NCBI GenBank assembly: GCA_037013495.1
Contig: CM072807.1
Span: 14,759,001-14,823,000 of the forward strand
Length of the DNA: 64,000 bases
Reading direction: 5' to 3'
Origin: Hippophae tibetana
Lineage: Eukaryota > Streptophyta > Magnoliopsida > Rosales > Elaeagnaceae
Both the position numbers and the translations under genes were made by a program. Below, in pieces: positions 22,561 to 34,888 of the stretch. The notes below the pieces were generated by a model. It worked only from the letters and a program-made list of their open reading frames with translations. It did not search any database and was not told where the DNA came from. Within the stretch, counting starts at the first letter, position 1, and each line of letters begins with the position of its first letter.

Positions 22561-23690
22561 CATCACCTCGATCTCTATTATTCCCCTTCTCTTTGAAAAT
22601 ATTTGTCCTTGAATCTTAGCTTTGTAAGTAGGTCGGTTTGGTATCGTGGATCCTTGTGTGAAGTCTATTTGATGCTCAATTCCTCTCAAAGGAGGTAATC
22701 CATGGGGAATCTCTTTATGAAGTAGATCCTCAAAGTCCTGCAATAAAGATACAACAAGACTAAGCAAAGATGAGTTGAGATCGTGAGTAGAAAGATAAAC
22801 ATCCTTGTACATAAATACAAGTACTTGTTGCTTTGCCATCATTGTACTCTTAATCTCATGTTTTTCAACAATTACACTTATTTTTTTATTTTTCTCTTAT
22901 GTTTACTCACTTTTATCTCCTTTTATCTTACTTTTCTCACCATTCTGCTCACATTTCTCTCTTTTTCTCGCTTTTCTCTCCTTTTTCCTCACTTTTCTCA
23001 CCATTTTTCCTCTTAACCATACTCACTCTTTTTTTATTTTCCTCTTGCTCACACTTTTGTTTTTCTCTCAACTTGTACTTTCTTACTATCCTAATACGAT
23101 CCTCATAAGCTTGCAAAGGTTTGAGAGGAGCTAATACAACTTTTCAGTTGTTCATTACAAAAGAATAATGATTTTTGCACCCATTATATGTCACTCTCCT
23201 ATCAAACTCTCATGGTCGACCAAGTAAAATATGAGCACCATACATCGGTGCCACATCACAAAGAACCTCATAATTATATTTTTCAATTGAAAAAGGAACC
23301 CAAACTTGTTTGTTAACCTACACTTCTCAACAATCATTCAGTCATTGTATCTTGTACGGTTTGGGATGCTCGTGCCACTTCAAGTTCAACTTTTTTACCA
23401 ATAAGATGATAGCAACATTAGTACAGGTCCCACTATTAATAATCAATGTACATACCTTATCCTTCATATGGAATCTTACATGGAAAATATGCTCACATTG
23501 CTCCTCATCTCCTTCATCATTAGGTTGTATATTCAAGGCTCTCCTTGTGACAAGTAAATCACCATGCACAAGTTCTTCCACTTCAACATCAAAACAATCC
23601 TCCAATGGTGGTATCTCATCATCACTAGAACTGGCACTTTTGATTTCTCCATTTGTTATTACAATTACAACCTTTTTGCCCATTTATAAC
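22560..23690 (-). pseudogene. Ty3/Gypsy protease and RT-upstream relic
   Basis: The minus-strand frame from 23683 contains DDEIPPLEDC, VHGDLLVTRRALN, GDEEQCEHIFHVRFH and CTLIINSGTCTNVA, the protease of a chromovirus-like Gypsy. The active site reads NSG where D-S/G-G is expected. Then GAHILLGRP, FVMNN, a Lys/Glu-rich linker (about 22860-23100) and HKEIPHGLPPLRGIEHQIDF (about 22715-22660), which precedes the RT. Immediately after NRPTYKA the frame passes to the pol C-terminus and LTR, so RT, RNase H and integrase were lost in one internal deletion near 22620. Confidence 0.8.
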
Positions 23691-23699
23691 TTGCTCTCT

Positions 23700-24135
23700 C
23701 TTCCACATTGGAATTATCTTTTTCTTCATCACCCCTTACTATTTCCATTCCCGAGGTCATAGAGTATTTGATCATCTGGTGTGTTATGGACAATACTGCC
23801 TATAAATGGTAGAGCCATGGTATACTCCAGATAATGTTGTAGGATAAAGGAATATTAAGTACTATAAAGGTTGTTAACACAACAGTGTAGCCAGGTACAT
23901 CAGGTCAAAAGACATCCCATTATCGATCAAGATTCACTATCTCATAGCTTGGCTTTAGAACTATTATGACCAGTGAGTCATCATGTAGAGAAAGAATTTC
24001 TCCCTTCTCAAAAATGATTAGATGGCTGGGTCTTTGTTGCAAATTGTGAATGGAGTGTGGTGTGTTCCTTCCTTCTCTGACATAGCACTTATGTAAGTTT
24101 GAAGTGAGCTCAACGTATTTTTCGTTTGTGTTCAC
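23700..24135 (-). pseudogene. Second Gypsy protease-end fragment
   Basis: On the minus strand, YNIIWSIPWLYHL and VLSITHQMIKYSMTSGMEIVRGDE (about 23835-23750) match the end of a Gypsy protease domain (consensus YNIILGRPWLH, STxHQxxK, xxxxGDQ). The preceding frame from 24135 (VELTSNLHKCYVREG) I do not recognise. It abuts a different Gypsy protease at 23690, so two elements or a rearranged one are joined here. Confidence 0.6.
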
Positions 24136-24354
24136 TGGAATGATGTAATTAAATTTTTATTCAAAATGATATTTTTTATTCAAATTGAGACCATGAATCA
24201 CTTAGAAATTCAATTTTGACAAAAATAATGTCGATTTTCACCGTTGGAATCGCGAGAAACCATAGAGCCTCTATTCGAGTTGCAATCGGGTTGTTTGACT
24301 CGACTGGAGGTTGAAGATGAAGGAAACGAATGGTCGTTTCAAGTAGAAGAAAAA

Positions 24355-24427
24355 AAAATCATTTCTAAGAATCGAACCCGAGTCTTCTGCGTGAGAATTG
24401 AACGTCTGACTACTAGACTACAACGAA
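24355..24427 (-). pseudogene. tRNA-Glu-like pseudogene
   Basis: On the minus strand, TTCGTTGTAGTCTAGTAGTC resembles the acceptor/D-arm start of plant tRNA-Glu with its A box. A TTCTCAC segment sits where the anticodon loop (CTC) should be, and a B box GGGTTCGATTC follows. The 3' acceptor strand no longer pairs with the 5' one, so it cannot fold as a working tRNA. A T-run (about 24346-24354 on the minus strand) follows directly, like a Pol III terminator. It could also be the head of a tRNA-derived SINE. Confidence 0.5.
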
Positions 24428-24439
24428 TTTGTGTTATTT

Positions 24440-25040
24440 TGATGTACTAAAGGCTTGTTATATATATTCGGAATTTTTTTATTTATTTACTCGATTAAAA
24501 ATATAATTTTAATGTGATTGATTTATTTAACTTAGGTTTGTCATGTGTAGAATATTTAATATACATGTGACATTTGTTTAAATATTTTTTTATACATTAA
24601 AATTCATTTATGATTAAATACATTATGCTTAAATTATTTGTATGTATAAATTATGCATATGAAATTTAGTTAAATAATTTATGCATAATGGAATTAATTG
24701 TTAATGGTTCTTTATGAATTTAATTTGGGCTTATATGCATTAAATTAATATTGCTTATGGTTTTATGCAATAATTGAGCCAAAAGATTCAGTTGATGTTT
24801 AAGTAATCCATGTATTTTAATTAATAAGGGAGTAGCCACAATATCTATATGTCACTAGATTCATATTTTTCCATGATTTACATTGGTAAAAAATGACTTT
24901 AATTTAGGTCTCAAATTTTAATAAGCATATAATCTTTAATTGCATCTTCACAACCTATGAATTTTTCTGATATTCGTTGTGATGTTTTCAAATTGAAATA
25001 GGAAATTATAAAGTATGGAAGGAAAGAATTCATCTTCATA
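24440..25040. other. AT-rich 5' region of Copia-4
   Basis: No coding motif. It should include the 5' LTR and primer site of the Copia relic that follows, but I find neither a TGGTATCA site nor a copy of the 3' LTR at 29222. Confidence 0.35.
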
Positions 25041-25048
25041 TAGGATGG

Positions 25049-28000
25049 ATGGATATTGACTATGTTATTAAGAAAAACAAACCACCTAAAATTATTGAAA
25101 CCAACACTCCAGCGAATATCACACTTTATGAACAATCAAAGCGATCTAATCACCTTAGCGTGATGTTCATTAAGACTAAGATCTATATTGGTATTCATGG
25201 TTCTATTGATCAGCATAACCATGTTCGAGACCTGCTAAAAGCCATTGATGATCAATTCGTCACTTCAGATAAGGCTTTGATAAGCACACTTATTATGAAT
25301 TTCTATTCCTTAAAATTCACCAGTGGGAAAGGAAAAATCTTAAAACAAACAGAAAGGAAAGGGATAATTCCACCATATGCTGATATTAAGAATGAAGCCA
25401 AGTGTTTCTTCTATAAAAAGAAGGGACACGTGAAGAAGGAATGTATCAAATTCTAGAAATGGCTTGAGGGTAAAAGTAATCCAACCTCATTTGTTTGTTA
25501 TGAATCTAATATGGTTAATATTAATATTAACACATGGTAGATTGATTTTGAATCTACAATCCATGTTGCAAACTCCTTACAAGGTATGCGAAACCTAAGG
25601 AAGCCAATAGAAAGTGAGCAATACATCTTATCTGGCAACAAGACGAGCTCACATGTGGAGGTTGTAGGGATATGCAATTTGATTTTAAGTAGTGGTTTTG
25701 TTTTTAGAATTAGAAAAGAATTTTTATGTTCCAAGTTTCTCTAAAAACTTGATTTCTATTTCAAGACTTGTACCTTTTGGTTATTCCTTTCACTTTTCAG
25801 AAACATCTTTCAATTTATTTAATAAATATGATTGTGTTGGGAATGTGATTTTGTCTGATGTTTTTACTGCATTAATTTACGAAATAATGTCACTCATAAC
25901 TCTATGCATGTTCAAGCTAGAACTAAAAGGTATATTATTGACGATGACTCTTCTACATTATGACATATGAGATTATGAAATATCTCTATAGAAAGAATTA
26001 AAATATTAATGAAAGATGGGATACTTAGTACTTTAGATTTTACTGATTTTGAGACATGTGTGGGCTACATTAAGGGAAAAGTAGACTAACAAGTCAAAGA
26101 AAGGTGCCAATAAGAGTTCAAGCGTATTAGAAATCATACATACTGATATATATTGTCCAGAAAAGGACATACGAGATCAGAAATATTTTATCACCTTTAT
26201 TGATGATTTTTTTCGATATATGTATCTCTACATGCTTCATAATAAAAGTGAAGCATTAGATGCTTTCAATATTTTTAAGGCTGAAGTAGAGAAACAATGT
26301 GAAAAGAAAATAAAACTCGAGAGATAAGATATAGGTGATGAATATTATGGTAAGTATACTGAAAATGGAAAAGCACTTTGAATGTTTGCTAAGTTTCTTC
26401 AAGAGCATGGGATAATTTCCCAATACACTATGTCTGGTTCACTAGACCATAATGGTGTAGTAGAAGAAGAAACCGAACATTATTGCACATGGTATGGAGT
26501 ATGATTAGCTACCCCAATCTTACTAAATTCTTGTGGACTAAAGCTTTAAAGATGGTTGTGTATATATTAAACCGATTTCCAACCAAGGTTGTCTCAAAGA
26601 CACCATTTGAATTATGGAAAGGTTGGAAATCGAGTTTACAACATATGCGCATTTGGGGATGCCCGTTTGAAGTGAGGATTTATAATCCACAAGAGAAGAA
26701 GCTAGAACCAAGGACCATTAGTGGGTATTCATTGGATACATTAAACAGGCTAAGGGCTATAGATTTTATTGTCCATTTCACAGCACTAAGTTTGTGGAAT
26801 CAAGAAATGAAAAATTTCTTGAGTATGATCTGATTAGTAGGAGCAATCAAATCAGAAACATAGTTTCTTATACTAATAATTTAGAGTCTCAACCTTCCAC
26901 TTCATGAGATAGATTGATTATTTTTCACAACACCCCTCAAATACAAACTGGTGTTGAATAATCAATCATTGAAATTCCACAACTTGTCAATAACATTCCA
27001 ATAGATCATACTGTTCAGGAGATTTCTGAAACTTCTGAACAACAAGTTGAACCTCATACTTCCCAAGAAGATGATGGTGTGATATTAAGAAGATCTAATA
27101 GAACTAAAAGGTCAAGAATTTCTAGTCATTATGTTATATATCTAAAAGAATCTGACTGTAACATTGGAGCTGAGAATGATCCCAAACCCTTTTCACAGGC
27201 CATAAGTTGCAAAGATTTTGAATTGTGATACAATGCTATAAAGGATGAGATGAGTTCCATGAAGAGTAATGGAGTTTGGAATCTATTTGAATTACCTAAT
27301 GGTGTAAAAGCCATTGGAGGTAAATGGTTCTTTAAGACAAAGAAAGACTCGTTGTGCAACATTGAGAGATATAAGGCCAGATTAGTTGCTAAAGGATTCA
27401 CTCAAAAAGAAGGAATTGATTATATAGAGACTTTCTCTCCTATATCTAAGAAAGTTTCCTTGTGCATTATATTGGCTTTAATAACTCATTTTAACCTTGA
27501 TATGCAACAAATAGATGTGAAAATAGCTTTTCTCAATGGAGACATAGAAGAACATGCTTATATGAAACAATCTGAAGGATTTCTCTCTAGTGATGGTGAG
27601 CATTTGGTTTATGAGCTTAATAAGTCCATAAACGGACTAAATAAGCATCCCGACAATGGTATTCTAAATTCCATGGAGTAATTTCTTCATTTGGATTTTT
27701 TTAAAACCCCATAGATTAATGTATATACTAAAAGGTTAGTGAGAGTAAGATATTATTTCTGATTTTATATGTGGATGACATTTTTCTTGCAACCAACTAT
27801 AAGGGTTTGCTACACGAGGTAAAACAATTCCTCTCTAAAAATTTCAATATGAAAGATATGGGTGAGGCATCTTATGTCATTCGCATTAAGATCCATAGAG
27901 ACAGACTTCAAGATGTCATGGATTTATCTCAGAAAACCTATATCAATAAAGTCTTAGAGAGATTTTGAATGAAAGATTGTTCACTAAGTATTACTCCAAT

Positions 28001-28900
28001 TGTGAAGGGCGATAAGTTCAATTTGGACCAATGCTAAAAGAATGATTTTGAAAGAGAACAAATGAAGAACATTTCATATGCTTCTACTGTCAGAAGCTTG
28101 ATGTATGCTTAGGTTTGGACAAGGCTTGACATTGCATTTTATGTTGGAATGTTGGGACGATATCAGAGTAATCCAGGTTTGGACCACTAAAGAGTTGTAA
28201 AGAAAGTAATGAGATACCTTCAAGGGACCAAGGACTATATGCTCATGTATAGACGAACCGATAATCTGGAAGTGATTGTCTACTTCGATGAAAAAATTAC
28301 TGGTTGTGTTAATTCATGTGAATCAACATCTGGTTACATTTTCATGCTTACCGGTGAAGCCATGTCTTGGAGGAGTGCAAAGTAATCCTTGACTGCTACT
28401 TCCACTATAAAGGTCGAGTTCATATCATAATTTGAGGCCACATCACATGGTGTATAGTTGAAGAGTTTCATTTATGGGCTTAGAGTAGTTGACTCTATTT
28501 ATAGGCCATTGAGATTGTACTCTAACAACTTGGCTGTTGTGTTTATGGATAAGAACAATAAGAGTGGATATCGTAGTAACCACATTGACATCAAATACTT
28601 GATCATAAGAGAACGTGTTAAGAAAAAGAAAGTGATCATTGAGCACTTTAGCACTAAGTTGATGATTGTACTCTAACAACTTGGTCATTGAGATTGTACT
28701 CTGACAACTTCGTTGCTGTGTTTATGGCTAAAAACAACAAGAGTGACAGTTGTAGTAACCACATCGACATCAAATACTTAACCATAAGAGAATGTGTTAA
28801 GGAAAAGAAAGTGGTCATTGAGCACTTTAGCATTGAGTTGATGATTGTTAATCCTTTGACTAGGGTATGTCACCATTTAAATTTAAGGACCATGTAGAGA
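25049..28900 (+). pseudogene. Copia-4 gag-pol, disabled
   Basis: The gag knuckle CFFYKKKGHVKKEC at about 25402-25443 has its second Cys replaced by Tyr. Protease is unrecognisable apart from NFYVPSFSKNLISISRL (about 25710). Integrase has HTDIYCP (about 26145), FIDDFFRYMYLY, and the DNHG-type LDHNGVVEEE (about 26445). RT begins MSSMKSNGVWNLFELPNG (27250) and includes RLVAKGFTQKEGIDY; the YVDD box is intact in LYVDDIFLATN (about 27762). RNase H has STSGYIFMLTGEAMSWRS (about 28325) and two tandem copies of its end. Frames shift at least five times. Confidence 0.85.
28508..28865 (+). repeat. 179-bp tandem duplication at Copia-4 RNase H end
   Basis: The block starting ATTGAGATTGTACTCT and ending TTGATGATTGT occurs at 28508-28686 and again at 28687-28865. 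The copies differ at about one base in ten by eye. The period of 179 is not a multiple of three, so the duplication shifts frame and would have killed the gene's end by itself. Confidence 0.9.
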
Positions 28901-29221
28901 AAATGGAACTTGGTTCCATTTTGTAAAGGTATATATATAATTTATTATTGAACAAATCTTATATATTGTGATATTTTCTCATATTCATGTGCACCTTAAT
29001 TTATTTGAGAAAATATATTTGTATATGACCAAGAATAAATATAGGATTTATTTAATAAGTTTTGTTACCATATAAATTGTAATACTTGAGAAACTAAATA
29101 CATTGTAATATATGGAAGATAATAGTCGCTTTTAGAGGACCTATCGCCATGATTCATGTGTTTATTTCTTAAGAAATATAATCGATGAGATTAAGTTGAA
29201 CGTTCGGACCAAGTGAGAGAA

Positions 29222-29600
29222 TGTAATAGATCTGTTTATGTTCTCTAATTTTATGTTTTAATCCATTTTTTTAACGGATCATTAGTGGTCCATACGTTTC
29301 TGAAGAACCATAACTCATTGGTTATGGCTAAAAGTTGGTAATGAGGCTGATACTTTGATAGAAAACACGATTATAAAACGGATGTTATGGTCTCTAAACT
29401 CAATACACAATTTTAGTGTAATATACCATCTAATTTGAGTGATATTAAGAGTTTAGAAATTCTTAACACAAAGAAAAACAATTTTGATTGTTTTGGAGCT
29501 TGAAGAATAATTTTAATGATTGGAGATAAGATCTTTGCTTTACTTGTTTTTGATTATTTTAATTTAGTTATTTTGCATTTTGTTTATAAATTTTTTTTAC
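29222..29600 (+). repeat. Probable 3' LTR of Copia-4
   Basis: Starts TGTAATAGATCTG after CCAAGTGAGAGAA, a decayed polypurine tract. Contains AACTCATTGGTTATGGC and ATGTTATGGTCTCTAAAC, which I associate with leaders/LTRs of this Copia group. The right end is not defined. Confidence 0.5.
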
Positions 29601-30228
29601 GTTAATAGCTTTTGTAACGAGCAGATATTAAGGAAGGTTGAACTTTTAGTTATATATAATGTCATCGGTTATAGTTTTAAATGGTTCACTTTGTTTTCGC
29701 AATTCAATCAAAGAATATTGCTCCACTTTGATTTGGAATTGCTTTTTATCAATTTATGCGTTTACGAGCAATATGTAAAAATATAATTCGTCTTTTAATA
29801 TGTTACCCCTAATTATTTTAATATGTTACCCCTAAAGAGCAAGGTTACCTCCGGAATAATTGGAGGGATCGATTCGAGTGCCTTCCAGATATTGCCAGTC
29901 AGGGGTTGAAACCTTTTAATTCAAGATGGTAGGTACAAGAAAGTAGGATGGGACTTGGAATGGTTGGTAACTTAAATAGAAGGCAGAGACTTAGAGTGGT
30001 AGGTGAAATTATGAAAAAGTGCTTTTGTAAAACTGGATTAATGAAAAGTGATTTTTTGCTTCATCACCAACTTTTTGAATTTAATGGGCTCTTATTAATT
30101 TATCATTTTCCTTTCTCAAAACATAAAAGTTCCTCGTGTGCAAGATTTTCATCTAATATATAAATTAATATATATATATAATATATCATTTTCCTTTCTA
30201 AAAACATAAAAATTCCTTAAGATTTTAA

Positions 30229-30231
<3 letters not shown>
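29601..30231. other. Unassigned spacer
   Basis: No recognised gene. A moderately GC stretch at about 29835-29940 (ACCTCCGGAATAATTGGAGG and CTTCCAGATATTGCCAGTCA) stands out from the AT-rich surroundings and might be an exon or repeat remnant, but nothing identifies it. Confidence 0.4.

Positions 30232-30286
<55 letters not shown>
30232..30286. repeat. (TA)n microsatellite
   Basis: About 27 uninterrupted TA units, preceded by shorter TA runs at about 30165-30185. Confidence 0.95.
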
Positions 30287-30290
<4 letters not shown>

Positions 30291-30419
30291 TTGAGTATTG
30301 AGACTCCAAATATAAATATTTTATATATTTAAATAAATAAATTAAATATTATTGAATGACAATCTGACAATCTGACATCTCTTTTTGAATTTAATATTTT
30401 TTTTCTCATTAATCTTAAT

Positions 30420-30778
30420 TAGGGGTGTTCATAAACCGGATCGGATCGAAACAAATCGTAAAATCGGATCGGATCGGATCAAACCGAACGGTTTTACTAA
30501 TAAAACCGTCCGGTCTAGTTTGTACTAATTTTAAACCGTTTGAATCGGACTGGACCGGTTTAATAATATATTAAAAATTTCACATTATTCCTTATTAAAT
30601 TATAAAAAAATCGGATCAAATCGGACCAAACCGTTTTATAAATCAAACGGTCCGGTCCGATTTTTATTTATTAAAACCGTTTCAAACGGTCCGGTCTGAT
30701 CCGGTCAGAGTAATATGAACGGTTCGGTTTGATTAAATTTTTTATAAGAAAAACCAGACCGAACCATGGACACCCTTG
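30420..30778. mobile_element. hAT-type MITE, second copy of the GGATC/ACCGG class
   Basis: Left end TAGGGGTGTTCATAAACCGG; right end, read inverted, CAAGGGTGTCCATGGTTCGG. Flanks ATCTTAAT and ATCTCAAC agree at six of eight positions, consistent with a decayed 8-bp duplication. Internal arms carry many GGATCGGATC, CGGTCCGG and AAACCG words and can pair with one another. Same architecture as the element at 6370-6821 but with different arm words, so a related family rather than a copy. Confidence 0.7.
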
Positions 30779-33313
30779 ATCTCAACTATAGCATTATTCG
30801 AGCCAATTGAAAAAAAAAAAAGAACTACAGCGCGTTAGATTTTGTTTTCTTTTTTCGTCCGTAGTCAAGCTTTATTTATTTTAGGGATTGGGAGAGGAAA
30901 AATCTAAACTACCTTTTAAAGCCTTATTTTAAAGAGGTTAAAATGTATATTTATTCTTAAATTTAAAATAAACTTACTTATAAGTTTTTAATTTTTTTAA
31001 AAGTTATTTTTCAAATTTTTAAAACTTTATATATACATCTTAAATTTTTATTCACAGTATATATTTTTTAGTAACTAATTTAAAATCTATTATAAATTTT
31101 TTAAAATTTATGTAATATTATATTAGAAAATTATATATGAATTTAATTGAATTTTAAGAAACTAATAATACATTCTAACCCTTTAAAAAAATGTGTCTCA
31201 CATGAGACTAAAGGTGTGAGCCATCATGCCATATTGGAGCTTTAGCTAATCTACCAGACATATCGGCTTGAAATGTACCCTGAAAAATGCATACATGATT
31301 CTTTTATTCTCAAGAAAAGGATAAGACCTAGATTGCTCAATTATATGCAGAATTTGGACAAAAGTAAAACTGTTTATCAATTAAAAAATTTATATTTAAA
31401 AATTTAATGATTTTTGTGGATTTATATAACAATCATATTTTAAATATTATATTATTGTATTTTTATCTGCTTAAAATGACGTATTAATATTTAATTAAAT
31501 ATTAAATTAAAAAATAAAATGTTATAATGATTATAAAATCACTTATTGTTAATTATAATATGATATTTGATATATAATTGATTATTTAACTTGAATTGTT
31601 ATTCTAAATTAGATATTACTTTCTATTAATTTCATTGATTATTATTGTAACAATGGAATGTGCTCTTTCATAAAATTCAATGCATTTATCTTAAAATCAC
31701 GTCAATAATAATTCAATAATAAATAACTTGTGGATTAATTTAATTTGATATCAATGATATTTTAATTTTTAATAATTGAATTTAATGTTAATTTATGATG
31801 TGATTAAATTTACTTGAATGAGTTTTGCATATTTAAATGGAAGTATTATTTATTATTATTGAAATATATTATTTATCAATCTTATTATTTTTTCTCTTCA
31901 TTTTTTATTGAGTTTTTTTTTAAGTTACATTAATCTCGAATTTTATGAGCGTAAAGTATCAAATCATCTTATAATTAAAAAAAGATTAATAACTTTTCGT
32001 TAAAACCTTAAAAGTTTCCCTCCCTTTACGCCTCCAATACAAAATGACAGAGGAAACATCAAGCATGTGCGCCTAATGGCACTACGAAATCTCGATAAAA
32101 CCACACTCACACACTAACTTCTGCGTTTAGTTAACAAATATGGTCACAAGCTATAACAACTGGGTTGGATATGGAGAGAAGTTAATTACAATTTAACTGA
32201 TGTGATAGCATTTATCGGAAAAATGATGTCGTTTGGTGAAAAAATGATACATACCAAATACTAAATACAGTAGGGATAAAGTGTCAAATACTGATAGGAT
32301 ATATATTAATAAAATAAATACTATATTTATTGATTTGTTTGTAGGTTTAATATATACGTTAACTAATTATAATTTTAAATGTAAACCTTGGTGCATAAAA
32401 TTACTCCATAATCATCCATGTGAATTATATTATATTAATATAATTTCAAATCATATATGCAAGAATTATAAAAGAAACAAGATTTGGTAAGTTAGTAATT
32501 CTTTAATTTTATTTTTTATACTCTTTCTCATCTTTATCTTTTAGATTGTACTATAATTGTACCCACATTTTTTTAAAAAATGTGGGATTTTCACATGTAA
32601 TCAATACAATAGAAATAATTTTGATATTTTTAAGTCTTAATGACTTATTTTATTTCATATTTATCGTCTCTTATTCTTAGTCATTTTTCATTCTCTTTTC
32701 AATCTCGTTTCTTCAGTTTTATTTCCATTTGAAAATGGAAACCGTATCCCACCCATAGTCCTTTCCCAAAGTGTTGGTATAGAAACATTACCAAACTCCC
32801 TAAAATAAAAATGTTAAAAAAACACTAATACACATTAAGCAACAATTGTTAATTTCCAAAAGTTTATCAAAAGAAAAAAAAGATTATGCTTATGGAAAAA
32901 AAATATAGATGAGAGGATGAGTATATAATTTTTCCAATATATGTACATGTCTATAGGATAGCAACAATTTGTATAGAAAGTTAAAAACATTAAATTTCAT
33001 ATTAAATCATAAAAAATAATTCATATCTACGATATTATTATTGGATGCTTTTATTATTAAGAGAAATTATCATCAGTTTGTAGATCATCTTTCACATTAA
33101 TATTCTTTGAAAAGAACTATGGTAGGGTTTGTTCCCATCTTCAAAATAAATAAAAGTGAAGAATTGATGTTGAGAAAAGAGTACAAAATGAATAAAAAAA
33201 TATGATGAAAATGAGATATAATGAGTCATTAATCACAAAAAAAAATGCATTTAAAGACTCAAAAATAGGGGAAAATGTTTTTGTTGGGGAGACATGAAGG
33301 TATTTTTCATTTA
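30779..33313. other. AT-rich intergenic region
   Basis: No convincing gene. Short frames (for example 32281-32490 on the plus strand and 33467-33141 on the minus strand) are low-complexity and lack motifs. A less AT-rich patch at about 32025-32180 carries no recognisable domain. Confidence 0.5.
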
Positions 33314-34369
33314 AAGAGCATGCATTGATCACATGTAAAAATTGTATCAAATTGATATATATTTTTAAATATAAGCATCTATTGAGATAATATCTAAAAA
33401 TAAAGGTAAAAAATGATACTAAAAATAAAATTAATGTAATACTAACATACCTAATCCAAAGAAACATAACTAATGAAAGAAGAAAACAAGCTAATTTAAT
33501 AGGTACGGGAGCAATGTTTTATGTATTTCTTGGTATGTATAACAGGAAAGTCCAAATAAACGGCATGCACTAGCCCAGTATTTCTAAATCCTACACGATT
33601 AAAATGTGCGGAGCTGTATAAGTTACATTGAACTCATCTTAGGTAATCAATTCTAGTTAACGAATGATCGTGTGAGTTAAGTTAAATTTAATTTTCTTTT
33701 AAATAAGTTAGTTGAGAAGTTTATGGAATAACTTATTTATATTTTAAAAATAAAAGTAAAAATATAAATATAAATAAATAATTTTATTTAAAAATAAAAA
33801 TATAACGGATATTATCTCTTTAATATATGTTTGTAAGATAAAAAAAATTATCTTTCAAATTCTTCTTTTATAATGATATTATAATAATTATTTTTGATAA
33901 AAACATATTTAGATGAGTTTACAAGATAATAAACTATTTGAGTTAACTTGTTTAAGTTTATAACTTAAATGAAATATAAGTTTTTTTAAATCATCAATTC
34001 ACTTATTAACATTCAATGAGTTGAATTATTCATTTTACATTATTATTATATAATTATAATTATAATTAATAATGTTATAATTGTGAGTTTTTATTAACTC
34101 ATTGAATCAATTAATCAACTTTAAATAAGTTGAGTTGTACATGCTATCTTATTATTACGTACTTATATTGTAATTAATAATGTTGTAATTGTTTTTCCCC
34201 TTTACTTTTTTCATGCAGATGAGATAGATTTAAAAATAAATGCTACAATCACTTCGAATAGAATGGAGGAAATTCACAAATGCTTTTAATAATATTAGTG
34301 AAAAGCTAGAGGAAATTAAACAAAAGAAATTATAATTACGTGTGTAAATATTCTACATGTAAATGTAGT
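33314..34369. repeat. Left copy of a ~1-kb direct duplication
   Basis: From AAAGAGCATGCATTGATCAC to AATATTCTACATGTAAATG this block recurs, in the same orientation, at 35019-35975. Shared landmarks include GGAAAGTCCAAATAAACGGC, GGCATGCACTAGCCCAGTAT and CACTTCGAATAGAATGGAGG. This copy is a little longer because of an extra segment near 33590-33670. No coding function seen. Confidence 0.9.
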
Positions 34370-34480
34370 TGTAAACTGGACAACCAAAGCTTTTCCTCAA
34401 AATGCGCTTATTAGGAAATGGGTCATCCAGATTAATAACCAGCACTTTATTGACATCCTTGGTTGATGTATGACTCAACA
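34370..34480 (-). repeat. TRIM LTR-D
   Basis: 111-bp LTR starting (minus strand) TGTTGAGTCATACATC and ending next to the left copy of the 1-kb duplication. It follows the polypurine tract GTGAGTTGGGG of the second TRIM unit. Confidence 0.8.
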
Positions 34481-34582
34481 CCCCAACTCACATCGGACGG
34501 GGATACTGCAAGACTGATTGAGGGACAAGTGGGTGAGAGGGGACTCATCAGTTGACCCCAGGGACCTGCTTTGATACCAAGT

Positions 34583-34693
34583 TGAAAACCGGGCAACCAA
34601 AATTTTTCCTCAAAATGCGCTTACTAGAAAAGGGGCTACCCAGACTAATAACCAGCACTTTGCTGGCATTCCTGGTCGTTATGGGACTCAACA
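34583..34693 (-). repeat. TRIM LTR-C
   Basis: 111-bp LTR starting TGTTGAGTCCCATAACG. It abuts the truncated LTR-B without spacer and is followed by the primer site TGGTATCAAAGCAGG (about 34565-34579). Confidence 0.8.
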
Positions 34694-34786
34694 AGCTTTC
34701 CCTCAAAACGCACTTATCAGGAAAGAGATCACCCAGACTAATAACCAACACTTTGTTGGCATCCCTGGTCGATGTGGGATTCAACA
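34694..34786 (-). repeat. TRIM LTR-B, truncated
   Basis: 93 bp, starting TGTTGAATCCCACATCG. It lacks the last ~20 bases present in the other three LTRs and ends at GAGGGAAAGC, where LTR-C starts. Confidence 0.8.
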
Positions 34787-34888
34787 CCCGACCTCACATC
34801 GGACGGGGACACCGCAAGATCGATTGAAGGACAAGTGGGCGAGAGATGACTCAGAAGTTGACCCAAAGGACCTGCTGTGATACCAAGT

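Larger units (their letters stand above)
25040..29600 (+). mobile_element. Copia retrotransposon relic (Copia-4)
   Basis: Decayed gag, integrase, RT and RNase H in Copia order, followed by a polypurine-like stretch (about 29208-29220) and a probable 3' LTR starting TGTAATAGATC at 29222. No 5' LTR is recognisable. Many stops and frameshifts make this one of the older Copia copies in the window. Confidence 0.8.

Noticed and set aside
22783-23134. Plus-strand frames rich in Leu, Phe and Ser resembling membrane proteins
   Set aside because: They are the complement of the Lys/Glu-rich linker of the minus-strand Gypsy relic.
25692-25970. Independent small gene
   Set aside because: NFYVPSFSKNLISISRL marks it as the Copia-4 protease-integrase linker.
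34548-34827. Overlapping open frames on both strands
   Set aside because: They lie in the non-coding TRIM LTRs; openness reflects the higher GC content.
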